Shown piece by piece: positions 35,925-43,589 of a stretch of 64,000 bases of DNA. Made by a program: the position numbers and the translations under genes. Each line of letters starts with the position of its first letter. The first letter of the stretch is position 1. The notes beneath the pieces were generated by a model that did not search any database, was not told the origin of the DNA, and was given only the letters and a program-made list of their open reading frames with translations. Source of the stretch: Candidatus Methanoperedens sp. BLZ2 (GTDB lineage Archaea; Halobacteriota; Methanosarcinia; Methanosarcinales; Methanoperedenaceae); the NCBI RefSeq assembly GCF_002487355.1, contig NZ_NTMG01000017.1:1-64000 (forward strand), read 5' to 3'.

Positions 35925-36512
35925 ATGGGTGATAAACAAATTTCCACAAAAAACGAAAAAAAGCCAGTTGAGTACTTTACTCAATCCGAAATAGATTCAT
36001 TAATAGATTACTTGGATAAATTTACCGTTCCAACACTATGTAAAGCATTTCTTCAGGACAGGGACAAACTATTAATTCTATTTTTATGGAGTACTGGACT
36101 ACGGATCTCCGACGCGCTGGGCATAAGATTAGATAATATAGATTTTAAAAAAGAATCGCTAACCTTTAAGATCAGACGGCAATCGCAAAAAGTAGATCAT
36201 ACAATTTCCCTGGATAAGGCATTGCTTTTTGAAATTTTTAAGTATCGGGATACCTGGCGGATAACAAATCTGCTGTTCGATATGTCGCGGGATAATTTTG
36301 ATAAGAGGCTGAAGGGCTATTGCGACGCTATAGGCATAAAACCCAGGAGTTCCCAGAAGCTCCGCAAAGGCATGGCTATGAAATTGCTCGGTAAAGTCCC
36401 GATTGAGGTCATATCATATCGTTTGGGTCATTCAAGTACCCAGACGGCAGATGAAAGCCACTCAAAAGTTACTCCGGAGATCGAAAAAAGGTTTTTGAAA
36501 GATATCAAATAA
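35925..36512 (+). CDS. Tyrosine-recombinase-fold protein lacking its nucleophile
   Basis: 195 aa, essentially only the catalytic domain of the phage-integrase family. Arg60 (STGLRISDAL), Arg147 (QKLRKG, with Gln144 instead of His) and His169 (YRLGHSS) are present. The position nine residues after that His, where the Tyr nucleophile belongs, is Ser178 (TADESHSK). It lacks an N-terminal core-binding domain. It therefore probably cannot cleave DNA in the usual way and may act as a DNA-binding regulator or accessory factor. The frame is intact, arguing against a simple pseudogene. Confidence 0.7.
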   Translation: MGDKQISTKNEKKPVEYFTQSEIDSLIDYLDKFTVPTLCKAFLQDRDKLLILFLWSTGLRISDALGIRLDNIDFKKESLTFKIRRQSQKVDHTISLDKALLFEIFKYRDTWRITNLLFDMSRDNFDKRLKGYCDAIGIKPRSSQKLRKGMAMKLLGKVPIEVISYRLGHSSTQTADESHSKVTPEIEKRFLKDIK

Positions 36513-36528
36513 TCCGATTGGAGGAGAA

Positions 36529-36840
36529 ATGATAACTAAACAGGAATTGATAGAAGAATTGAAGGTAAAAGAACCGCGTAAAATAAGGAAAGAGTTGCAA
36601 GAGAAACTCTTAAAAAAATGGAAAAGCGATGGAGAGCCAGTTGAATGCGGCTGTGGGAAAGAGATTCCAGGTCAATCAGAGCACTATAAACAGATTCAAA
36701 ATAACATGTTTATTGTTGCATGTGGAAAAAGGAGAAAACTTAAAATGCCGGAGCGTTACGATGCAGCGGCAGTTCTCAGGCAATTGGTACCGTGGATTAT
36801 TTGGGATGAAAAGCCCAAAATCGCTGTAGAGATGTTATAA
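36529..36840 (+). CDS. Hypothetical protein with cysteine motif
   Basis: A 103-aa lysine-rich protein with ECGCGKEIPGQSEHY, then VACGKRRKLKMPERYDAAAVLRQLVPWIIWDEKP. The Cys/His arrangement suggests a small zinc-binding domain. GGAGGAG precedes the ATG. No recognised family. It follows the recombinase-like gene by 16 bp and is probably co-transcribed with it. Confidence 0.55.
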   Translation: MITKQELIEELKVKEPRKIRKELQEKLLKKWKSDGEPVECGCGKEIPGQSEHYKQIQNNMFIVACGKRRKLKMPERYDAAAVLRQLVPWIIWDEKPKIAVEML

Positions 36841-36866
36841 ATCAATGATTAAAGGAGAAGAGCAAT

Positions 36867-37253
36867 ATGGCAAAGATCGAAGGAAAATGTAAAGAAGTTA
36901 TGGATAAAACAGAATGGGTAGCAATAGTAACAAGTGGTGATAATGGTCTGCATGTTGTAGCGACGTGGGGAGACTATATAAGAGCCATTGGTATAAAAGG
37001 TGGCGAAGTTGTCATTATTCCTGCCGGGCATTATAATATAACCGAGGAAAATCTCAAAAAGAACAATCGTGTGGAACTGCTGATCGCTTCAAAACAAGTT
37101 CAGGGAAACTACGGTCCTGGACAGGGATGCTGCATCTCTGGAAAAGGTGAACTCCAGACCTCAGGAAAATTCGCCGAGATGGCAAAGGAAAAATTTCCGT
37201 GGGCAAGAGGAGCGCTTGTTATAAAGGTGAAGGAAGTAAGCACTCAACTCTGA
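36867..37253 (+). CDS. Pyridoxamine-phosphate-oxidase-like flavin-binding protein
   Basis: A 128-aa FMN-binding split-barrel protein: KCKEVMDKTEWVAIVTSGDNGLHVVATWGDYI, then GGEVVIIPAGHYNITEENLKKNNRVELLIAS and a GPGQGCCISGKGEL turn. AAAGGAG precedes the ATG. It sits 13 bp before a siroheme reductase gene, and relatives often accompany such reductases in methanogens, so it may feed them electrons. Confidence 0.75.
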   Translation: MAKIEGKCKEVMDKTEWVAIVTSGDNGLHVVATWGDYIRAIGIKGGEVVIIPAGHYNITEENLKKNNRVELLIASKQVQGNYGPGQGCCISGKGELQTSGKFAEMAKEKFPWARGALVIKVKEVSTQL

Positions 37254-37266
37254 ATACTCAGCGTAT

Positions 37267-38244
37267 ATGACACAAGATAAAAAACCAAGACTCATAACCG
37301 CAGAGGAACTTAAAAGTGGGGGATTCATCCCGCAGCGACAGAAAGACCTGGTCGCAGTGAGATGCAGGGCTCCAGGTGGGCGCTTGACAGCGGCCAAGCT
37401 GAGGAAACTGGCTGATGTTGCTGAAAAATATGGTGATGGAACGGTACATCTATCGGCACGTATGTCCCCTGAAATACTGTATATCAACATGAAGGACTTG
37501 ACCAGCGTGGTCGAAGAGCTTGGAAGTCTCTGGCATTCACCCATAGCCACATGCGGGAGCAGGGTCCGTGTTCCGACTGCGTGCGGCGGTTGCGAGTACA
37601 ATCCGAGAGGATGGACAGATACTCAAAAATTCGCTACGGAAGTTGATAGACGATATTTTTGTACAAGGACGCATCACAAGTTCAAGATGGCATTTACTGG
37701 CTGCGTCATCGACTGCATGCGTACCCGTGAAATGGATCTGGGTTTTCAGGGCATGGTAAAGCCTGAACTGGTAGAAAGTCTGTGCACGGGCTGCAGTCTG
37801 TGTATCCACTCCTGCCATTCAGACGCGCTTGAAATGGTAAATGAACTTCCAAAAAGAATATGGGAAATGTGCGTATCCTGTGGGGACTGCATCAACGTAT
37901 GTCCATCCAGTGCTCTTGTTGCAAAAAATGTGGGGCATGCCGTATATGTGGGAGGAAAACACGGAAGGAACCCACATGCGGCGTATCCAGTTGCTGAATT
38001 CGTTCCCGATGAAAAGGTCTTTGATGTGATAGATGGAACCCTCGCCTGGTATAAATCCAGAGGCAAGCCAGGGGAACGCATCGGTTTCACCATTGATAGA
38101 ATAGGAATCGACGATTACAGAAAACATATGAAAGATATTTTTGGAGAGTATCTTCTTACACAGAAGGATATTGAACAGCCGAAATGGAAAACTATATTCT
38201 GGCCCGGAGCTGCGGAAGCATTCCCCAGGTATGGAGATATTTGA
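37267..38244 (+). CDS. Small siroheme nitrite/sulfite reductase-like protein
   Basis: A 325-aa protein of the NiR/SiR superfamily, small methanogen type. An N-terminal ferredoxin-like half domain (about 10-75) precedes the siroheme/[4Fe-4S] motif PTACGGCEYNPRGWTDT...FTGCVIDC (about 98-140). Two inserted ferredoxin clusters follow: CTGCSLCIHSC and CVSCGDCINVCPSSAL. The first cysteine pair is C-x2-C rather than the C-x5-C usual for dissimilatory sulfite reductase. It reduces sulfite or nitrite, substrate unproven. A paralogue lies at 62960-63955. Confidence 0.8.
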   Translation: MTQDKKPRLITAEELKSGGFIPQRQKDLVAVRCRAPGGRLTAAKLRKLADVAEKYGDGTVHLSARMSPEILYINMKDLTSVVEELGSLWHSPIATCGSRVRVPTACGGCEYNPRGWTDTQKFATEVDRRYFCTRTHHKFKMAFTGCVIDCMRTREMDLGFQGMVKPELVESLCTGCSLCIHSCHSDALEMVNELPKRIWEMCVSCGDCINVCPSSALVAKNVGHAVYVGGKHGRNPHAAYPVAEFVPDEKVFDVIDGTLAWYKSRGKPGERIGFTIDRIGIDDYRKHMKDIFGEYLLTQKDIEQPKWKTIFWPGAAEAFPRYGDI

Positions 38245-38247
38245 TTT

Positions 38248-39219
38248 ATGGAACTGAAACTGAAAGAACCAGTTGATAATCTCTGCGATTACACGTATAA
38301 CTTCACATGGCAGAGTAATATGATCCGTCCCACCGGTATCATTCCTTCTCAAGAAAACACGAGTTTTACATACAAAGAGCTGGTGAATGAATTAAGAAAA
38401 GGCAAAGATGTGCGTATTACTGGCAGCGTTGGGAAGAGGCTTGCTTACAGCCTGGGCGCTGACCTCGTGCATTTCGGGGGAAGCGGAGCGCCTGAAAAAG
38501 CAGGAAAGATATACATCGATGGAAATGTTTCTTCTGAAATGGGTATGGGTATGGTTTCAGGAGTGATATATGTTAATGTTAAAGGGCTTATAGAAGAACC
38601 TCTCGGAAATGTAGTAGAGGTTGTGTCAGATGAGCCAGGTTATCGAAAGTTCCGATCAATAACCGAGATACTCTGTAAAGGGCTGGGAAAAGATGTTCTT
38701 GTCTGGAATGATTATGATGAGCGAAAAAGGCATCTTGTGCTGGATGATGGAATGCTTCGCGGGACAGTGGCCGCACGATGTAATTGTGAGGCTCTTGTCA
38801 TACTAAAGGGAAATGCCTACAACGGCACAGGGCTGTTGATGCAGAAAGGCACGGTTCATGTCTTGGGAGATGCAGGCATGAACACTGGTGCGCATCTTGA
38901 TGGTGGTGTGGTTATTGTAGAAGGCATGACAGATGAATTCGCTGGCGCATACATGAAAAATGGCACGCTGATTTTAAACGATTCAAAAGGGTTCGTGGGC
39001 GCAAATCTGAAAGACGGGGTAATTTTTGCAAAAAAGAAAATCAAAACCGCACCACCGATCGAAGAGCTTGTTATATTGCAGGAAGATGCGAACCTGATAA
39101 TGAAAAATCTCGGTTTGGGCCATGTTGAGGCAATGAGCTATCGAAAATATGGGATAAAGAAAGAGAGACTTGTGCGAATGCGGGATGGGTCGGTGGTCGT
39201 AATGGAAAAAGATGAATGA
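38248..39219 (+). CDS. GXGXG-domain protein (GltB C-terminal/FwdC-like)
   Basis: A 323-aa protein. From about residue 75 it forms the right-handed beta-helix with repeated G-x-x-G-x-x-x-G turns (GGSGAPEKAGKIYIDG, DAGMNTGAHLDGGVVIVEG, FAGAYMKNGTLIL) found in glutamate synthase and formylmethanofuran dehydrogenase subunit C. The first 75 residues are different. It starts 3 bp after the siroheme reductase and is therefore its likely partner. Structural rather than catalytic in known members. Confidence 0.75.
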   Translation: MELKLKEPVDNLCDYTYNFTWQSNMIRPTGIIPSQENTSFTYKELVNELRKGKDVRITGSVGKRLAYSLGADLVHFGGSGAPEKAGKIYIDGNVSSEMGMGMVSGVIYVNVKGLIEEPLGNVVEVVSDEPGYRKFRSITEILCKGLGKDVLVWNDYDERKRHLVLDDGMLRGTVAARCNCEALVILKGNAYNGTGLLMQKGTVHVLGDAGMNTGAHLDGGVVIVEGMTDEFAGAYMKNGTLILNDSKGFVGANLKDGVIFAKKKIKTAPPIEELVILQEDANLIMKNLGLGHVEAMSYRKYGIKKERLVRMRDGSVVVMEKDE

Positions 39220-39570
39220 GTATCTGAAAAATCATATTAGTATTTGTGGTGTTCAATATGGTGACCTTAGATCCTTGCTATCGACTCAATATAATTCAAA
39301 ATCCGGCGATTAAAAAAATTCAATAACCCGGTCTTCTAACCTTCTTTCATTATTAAGGTTTTGTATTCATTCCAGTCTGGGCTGGCCTCGGTTGAAGATA
39401 TGGAACTCCCAACCTCAGTCTGTATTATCATATACGGCATTTGGTGATTGCTAGAGTGCGCCCCTCATAATCGAATAAGAGAGGGTGATTACTCGCCTTC
39501 GCTAAGAACCCCGTATGAAACTTTCATCGTTACTGCTCAAGCATTTATAATCCTTTTAGATCGGACAGTT
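39220..39570. other. Intergenic region; possible group II intron 3' end
   Basis: No gene. On the minus strand, about 39541 to 39465 reads like domains V and VI of a group II intron: a GAGC...GATGAAAG...GGGGTTC stem-loop with GAAA cap, then GGCGAGTAATCACC and TTATTCGAT. No reverse transcriptase or 5' part is present. Pairing in the candidate domain V is imperfect, so this is a relic at best. Confidence 0.3.
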
Positions 39571-40107
39571 TTAACTCCAGTGTTCTACAATTGATTTGTA
39601 TTTTTCATGAATCATTTTTCTATCAAACTCCCAACACTCCTGAAGCACGTCTTCCTTCTCTTTTTGGCTAAAATAATCCATGCATGGGATAAAAAAATGC
39701 TTATCCTCCTTTCTAATGTGTTCCGGATAAAATTCAACCAATTGATTTAAAAGCCCGAGCACTCTATGAAAATCTTCTCCTTGACCTTGAATATCCTTCT
39801 CTTTTGCCCTCACTAATTCTTGAGTTAGTTTTCTCCCATATTTATGCTCATCAATCAACTCATTCATAATTTTCTGGTGTTGCTTTGATATCTGCTTTTT
39901 GGAAAGATCTCGAAAAAGGATGTTCTCCTCTTTACCATGATGTGTCATATCTGCATATATCTTGATAAAATCGATGGCAACATCAATGAATACTATATCG
40001 ATCTTTTTTTCAAGTTCTATTTGTTCTATTTCATTACGAACCTGGTTGATCATTCTTTCTATGAGACGGTGTTCAACCATCAATGGATCTATGGGCAACA
40101 TAATCAA
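39571..40107 (-). CDS. Hemerythrin-like diiron protein
   Basis: A 178-aa four-helix hemerythrin HHE-domain protein. It has MVEHRLIERMINQ (His of helix 1), MTHHGKEENILFRDL (HxxxE), DEHKYGRKL and YPEHIRKEDKHFF (HxxxD), all the diiron ligands. Probable role is O2 or NO sensing or binding. The 5-kb transposon inserted 43 bp upstream of its start, displacing its original promoter. Confidence 0.85.
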   Translation of the reverse strand: MIMLPIDPLMVEHRLIERMINQVRNEIEQIELEKKIDIVFIDVAIDFIKIYADMTHHGKEENILFRDLSKKQISKQHQKIMNELIDEHKYGRKLTQELVRAKEKDIQGQGEDFHRVLGLLNQLVEFYPEHIRKEDKHFFIPCMDYFSQKEKEDVLQECWEFDRKMIHEKYKSIVEHWS

Positions 40108-40140
40108 ACCCTATTACTGATTTACCATATATATTTGTTG

Positions 40141-40149
40141 TGATTATTC
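40141..40149. repeat. 9-bp target duplication, left
   Basis: TGATTATTC immediately before the left terminal repeat; the identical 9 bp follow the right terminal repeat at 45144-45152. Confidence 0.85.
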
Positions 40150-40207
40150 GGTTCTGTCAAATCTACGTTTGCTAGGATAGACTGTCAAAAATCGTTTGCT
40201 GGTAAAA

Positions 40208-41215
40208 TCACAATGAAGAGCTATAAGGCAATGACTTAATGTAGTTTTCCATAAAATCAAAATCTGGCGTGCCATCTGTTTTTGTTGGAAGTTTAATCTG
40301 TGTTTTACTCATCCTATCTTGGCTTGCTTTTCTTCCATAATTGTATCGATACTTCTCTGAATTAATCACAGTGGTTAAGAACATCGCATTATATTTATTC
40401 AGTTTAAACCTCGGAATTAGTTTCTCCACATGGTCACTTGCTGAGAAGTCTAAAGGTTGATAACTACAGTAACCTATCACTGCACTATCTACTGTCAATA
40501 TGTTACCGTCATTTGCCTTAAAATCATAAAATCCACCCACACCGTTGTTTGTAGCTTGCGTTGTTACATATGGATATTTCCCCTTACCGTATGATCCCTC
40601 CAATGTTCTCAATGGGGTTCTCTTACTTCCTGTAATCTCAAAAAGGTCTGATAGTTTATGATATTTCCATTGTGAAACATCCAACTCGATTTTCGTGCAG
40701 ATCAGATTTTTATTTGATATTGGTTTGGTTGAACTCATTAGCGATTTAATATATTTTTCCATAAACTCTATATCTGGTTCGCCGTTTTCTTTCACTGGAA
40801 GTTTAATGATGCTTTCATTCATCCTTTCTAATTTCCACTTTCTCCCATAATTAAATCGATATTTCTCTTTTCTAATTAATGTGATTAGAAACATTGCAAT
40901 AAACATATTTAATCTAAAGTTGTTTTTGGGATACAATATATTTACATCATCAAGTGCAAAATATGGTATTGGTTGATAAAACGTTTCTGCAACACTACTA
41001 CCATTATAATTCACAGTAATTGTATTTTCGGAATGGTTTGGTTTAATATCAATGTATCTATCGACACCATTGTTTGAATCGATTGGTCTTATACATGGTG
41101 TTGTTCCCGGTTGCGTGTCTCTATTAATAATTCTTTTTCCTTTTTGAATATAAAATAGTTCATCGTATCTAAAAGGTTTCCATGAGTTTGTATTCACAAA
41201 GGAATTGCCATTCAT
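40208..41215 (-). CDS. BcgI B-like specificity subunit with two target-recognition domains
   Basis: A 335-aa HsdS-like protein made of two similar halves. Each begins with W.....ELF/DLF.I..GKR/SKR and ends with an F..KYRFNYGRKW/KYRYNYGRKAS...R-M-x-x-x-I-KLP...DGxPDFDFMENYIKSL segment, two target-recognition domains separated by conserved helices. Length matches the BcgI B subunit (about 341 aa). With the A subunit it would recognise a bipartite DNA site. Its start overlaps the A-subunit stop by 4 nt. Confidence 0.8.
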   Translation of the reverse strand: MNGNSFVNTNSWKPFRYDELFYIQKGKRIINRDTQPGTTPCIRPIDSNNGVDRYIDIKPNHSENTITVNYNGSSVAETFYQPIPYFALDDVNILYPKNNFRLNMFIAMFLITLIRKEKYRFNYGRKWKLERMNESIIKLPVKENGEPDIEFMEKYIKSLMSSTKPISNKNLICTKIELDVSQWKYHKLSDLFEITGSKRTPLRTLEGSYGKGKYPYVTTQATNNGVGGFYDFKANDGNILTVDSAVIGYCSYQPLDFSASDHVEKLIPRFKLNKYNAMFLTTVINSEKYRYNYGRKASQDRMSKTQIKLPTKTDGTPDFDFMENYIKSLPYSSSL

Positions 41216-43017
41216 TTTAAATTCATCTCTTGAAATATAACAAACTCTTTGATTGATTTGGCAAAGTCTCTCTCTGTAAGTGTTGAGTAATCAGTTTCCA
41301 TATATGCTTCAGCACACCACTCGTCTTCAGATTTCACTACATGATTTACGCTAAAACCTGGTATATTTTTGCGATTTAAATAGCTATTCACCCATACGGT
41401 CTTAATACCATCCCATTTTTTATCCAAGTCAATTCTACCTTGATTTTTTTTCTTCACAAATCCATCATCTTTCCAATATCCAAAATAGGTTTCCTTATTC
41501 GGTGGGTGTGGCTTCTTTGCTGTTATAACAAGAATTGCAGTTACTACATTCACATCTGAATCAAAAAACAACTCGTTTGGCATTGACATTACTGCTTCTA
41601 ACGTATGGTTTTTGAGTAAGTTTATTTTATCCTCTAATCCTTCTCCAGATGTAGATAGAACCCGCTCCATTGGGATAATTGCGACACAAGTTCCACCACT
41701 TTGTAGGGACTCTAAATTATTCAAGATGAATTTAATTTCCGATGGGTCACCGTCAACAGATTTGTAAGGTGGGTTGAGCATGCCAATATTTGGTTGAAAC
41801 ATGGACATCTTTGTCATTGTCTCTTTATTAAAACAATCTCCCTGCATTAAATTTGTTTTCCCATCGTCATGAAGATACATATTACAGCATGCCAGTGCGT
41901 ATATGTGTGTCGCTTGTTCAACGCCAATAAGTTGTTTATTTTTTATATCGTTTTCTTTTTGCTTGTCACCTTTTGCATCATCCATCATAATTCGCATACC
42001 ACTGATTAGAAACCCACTTGTTCCGGTACAATTATCAAGGAGAATACTATTCTTATTTACCAATGCCAAACAACAAAAAAGGTCTGTGATGTGTGGTGGG
42101 GTTAGAACGATGCCGAACGCCTTATCTTTATTCGCATACCTTAAAAAAGCTATATATAACTCACTCAGGACATCATAATATTTATTTTTTGCAATAAATG
42201 GTTTAATATTGTCCTCGATTGATTTTATAATTGTAAATAATACCTCCCGTTTTTGGGATAATGTAGCATGGTTTTCTATAAAACCAAACTCACTTATTAT
42301 GATTTGTATTTTTTTCTCATCAAGTTTACCCTTCAATTGGTTTTTAATAGACTCAATTAAAAACCGAGCAAGTTCAACTGGTTCTGTCTGTTCTCGATAT
42401 GCACTTCTAAACGCCTTATTATCCAAGGCAATCAATATACCACTTAATAATAATAGTCGTTTGTCCTCACCAACCTTATCTTTATGAAGGTTATTATTAA
42501 GTTCTATAATATATTTTTTGATACTATCAACCGTGTGGATTGTTTTTTCTTGGCTTTCTTTATAATCATTCAGATAATTTTCCAACGATAGGAGTCTATC
42601 GCCGAATACACTGTTGGCTTTGCTTTCGTTCTTTAATTGTAAATAATGAGATACCTTCAATTCTTTTTCAGTTTCTCCACTTACTGCTATTGCCAAAACA
42701 TCATATTCTTTAGATAAATATGAAGAATAAAGCAATACGCCATCAACAGCGTATTCATCGTACTTATCATGGTTCTTGCTTTCATGTTTCATCACACTTG
42801 CCTTGCATTCAACGACTATTATGTAGTCTGGTCTTTCTTTTTGGAACGTGATTATAAATTCTGGTTTTCCTCCACCCATTCCAGACTTTGATGCAATTTT
42901 TAATATTTTATCTACACGTGGGATGCTAGACTTTTGTTTTTCAAGAAGAATATCATTATATTTTTCATCGTTTTTAAAATGGTCGTTTACAATATCTTCT
43001 GTATTTCGTTCATTCAT
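41212..43017 (-). CDS. BcgI A-like fused endonuclease and adenine methyltransferase
   Basis: 601 aa. N-terminal PD-(D/E)XK nuclease signature: FIITFQKERPD (Pro63-Asp64) and VVECKA (Glu70-x-Lys72). A helical linker follows, then an N6-adenine methyltransferase domain with a SAM site (LDNCTGTSGFL, about 325) and catalytic NPPY (about 414). One polypeptide thus cuts and methylates, the type IIB/BcgI plan, and size is close to BcgI A (about 637 aa). Start at ATG 43017 overlaps the upstream regulator stop (ATGA); GTG 43032 is less likely. Works with the specificity subunit. Confidence 0.82.
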   Translation of the reverse strand: MNERNTEDIVNDHFKNDEKYNDILLEKQKSSIPRVDKILKIASKSGMGGGKPEFIITFQKERPDYIIVVECKASVMKHESKNHDKYDEYAVDGVLLYSSYLSKEYDVLAIAVSGETEKELKVSHYLQLKNESKANSVFGDRLLSLENYLNDYKESQEKTIHTVDSIKKYIIELNNNLHKDKVGEDKRLLLLSGILIALDNKAFRSAYREQTEPVELARFLIESIKNQLKGKLDEKKIQIIISEFGFIENHATLSQKREVLFTIIKSIEDNIKPFIAKNKYYDVLSELYIAFLRYANKDKAFGIVLTPPHITDLFCCLALVNKNSILLDNCTGTSGFLISGMRIMMDDAKGDKQKENDIKNKQLIGVEQATHIYALACCNMYLHDDGKTNLMQGDCFNKETMTKMSMFQPNIGMLNPPYKSVDGDPSEIKFILNNLESLQSGGTCVAIIPMERVLSTSGEGLEDKINLLKNHTLEAVMSMPNELFFDSDVNVVTAILVITAKKPHPPNKETYFGYWKDDGFVKKKNQGRIDLDKKWDGIKTVWVNSYLNRKNIPGFSVNHVVKSEDEWCAEAYMETDYSTLTERDFAKSIKEFVIFQEMNLK

Positions 43018-43226
43018 GTCCTCAGCCACCAAAAAATTCTATTGCTTTCTTCTTTTCTGTTCACATAACTCTTTTCATGCAACGCTAAGAGATTATCCTT
43101 TGCGGTCTGCCAAGCGATACCCAATTTCTCCGAGACTTGCCTTGTTGTTAATGGTCTCCGAGCCACATAAAGAAGATTGATTATTCGCGTTTCGTTTGAT
43201 GTGAATTTGCTAATCACCTTTTTCAC
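43014..43226 (-). CDS. Winged-helix regulator of the restriction operon
   Basis: 70-aa winged helix: TRIINLLYVARRPLTTRQVSEKLGIAWQTAKDNLLALHEKSYVNRKEESNRIFWWL. Overlaps both the AbrB-like gene before it and the restriction-methylation gene after it, so all four genes form one coupled operon. Start GTG 43226 or GTG 43217, the latter having GGAG at good spacing. Likely plays the role of a controller protein timing restriction. Confidence 0.65.
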   Translation of the reverse strand: MKKVISKFTSNETRIINLLYVARRPLTTRQVSEKLGIAWQTAKDNLLALHEKSYVNRKEESNRIFWWLRT

Positions 43227-43479
43227 TCCGTACGTACGTTATTTCAATCTTCTCTTGCTGATTTGTTTTGGGAGATGGAAGTTCAACTCTGATCTTGATT
43301 CTATCTCCTTTTTTAACACCTATCGCTTTAGCAATATCTTTTGGAAATCTAACCAAAAACTGCTTACCATCAAAACTGATACTCATTTCCTTTTCTGTTA
43401 CGTCAGATGCAGGTTCAATAACATCCTGTAATTCTTTCGGTAAATTATCATAATCTAATCGTACATTTGAGTCATTCAT
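43210..43479 (-). CDS. AbrB-domain regulator heading the restriction operon
   Basis: 89 aa from ATG 43479 (MNDSNVRLDYDNL). The C-terminal half MSISFDGKQFLVRFPKDIAKAIGVKKGDRIKIRVELP is a clear AbrB swapped-hairpin domain. A TATA box (complement of about 43505-43513) lies about 30 nt upstream, so the transcript is nearly leaderless. GTACGA-containing sites at 43494, 43523 and 43567 surround the promoter; such palindromes are good candidates for its own binding sites. A longer reading from 43521 would cross the TATA box and is rejected. Confidence 0.7.
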   Translation of the reverse strand: MNDSNVRLDYDNLPKELQDVIEPASDVTEKEMSISFDGKQFLVRFPKDIAKAIGVKKGDRIKIRVELPSPKTNQQEKIEITYVRSEKGD

Positions 43480-43522
43480 ATCTACTACTAATATGTACGA
43501 TTTACTATATAAACTTAACATT

Positions 43523-43530
43523 TCGTACGA
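43523..43530. promoter_or_regulatory. TCGTACGA operator-like site, middle copy
   Basis: Perfect 8-bp palindrome between the divergent restriction operon and transposase gene. A half-related GTACGATTTA lies at 43496-43505 beside the operon's TATA box. Confidence 0.5.
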
Positions 43531-43566
43531 TTGATAGAAAGAGTTATATAATTTGAAGTCCTTTAG

Positions 43567-43582
43567 TAAATCGTACGATTTA
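43567..43582. promoter_or_regulatory. Perfect 16-bp palindrome at the transposase promoter
   Basis: TAAATCGTACGATTTA is a perfect dyad 8 bp before the transposase ATG at 43590 and about 25 bp downstream of a TATA box (GTTATATAA, about 43543-43551). A repressor here would cover the transposase transcription start. The same core appears next to the restriction operon promoter. Confidence 0.6.
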
Positions 43583-43589
43583 TTAAGAG

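Noticed and set aside
43479-43521. Longer start for the AbrB regulator at 43521
   Set aside because: The extra codons would span the TATA box and operator; ATG 43479 gives normal promoter spacing.
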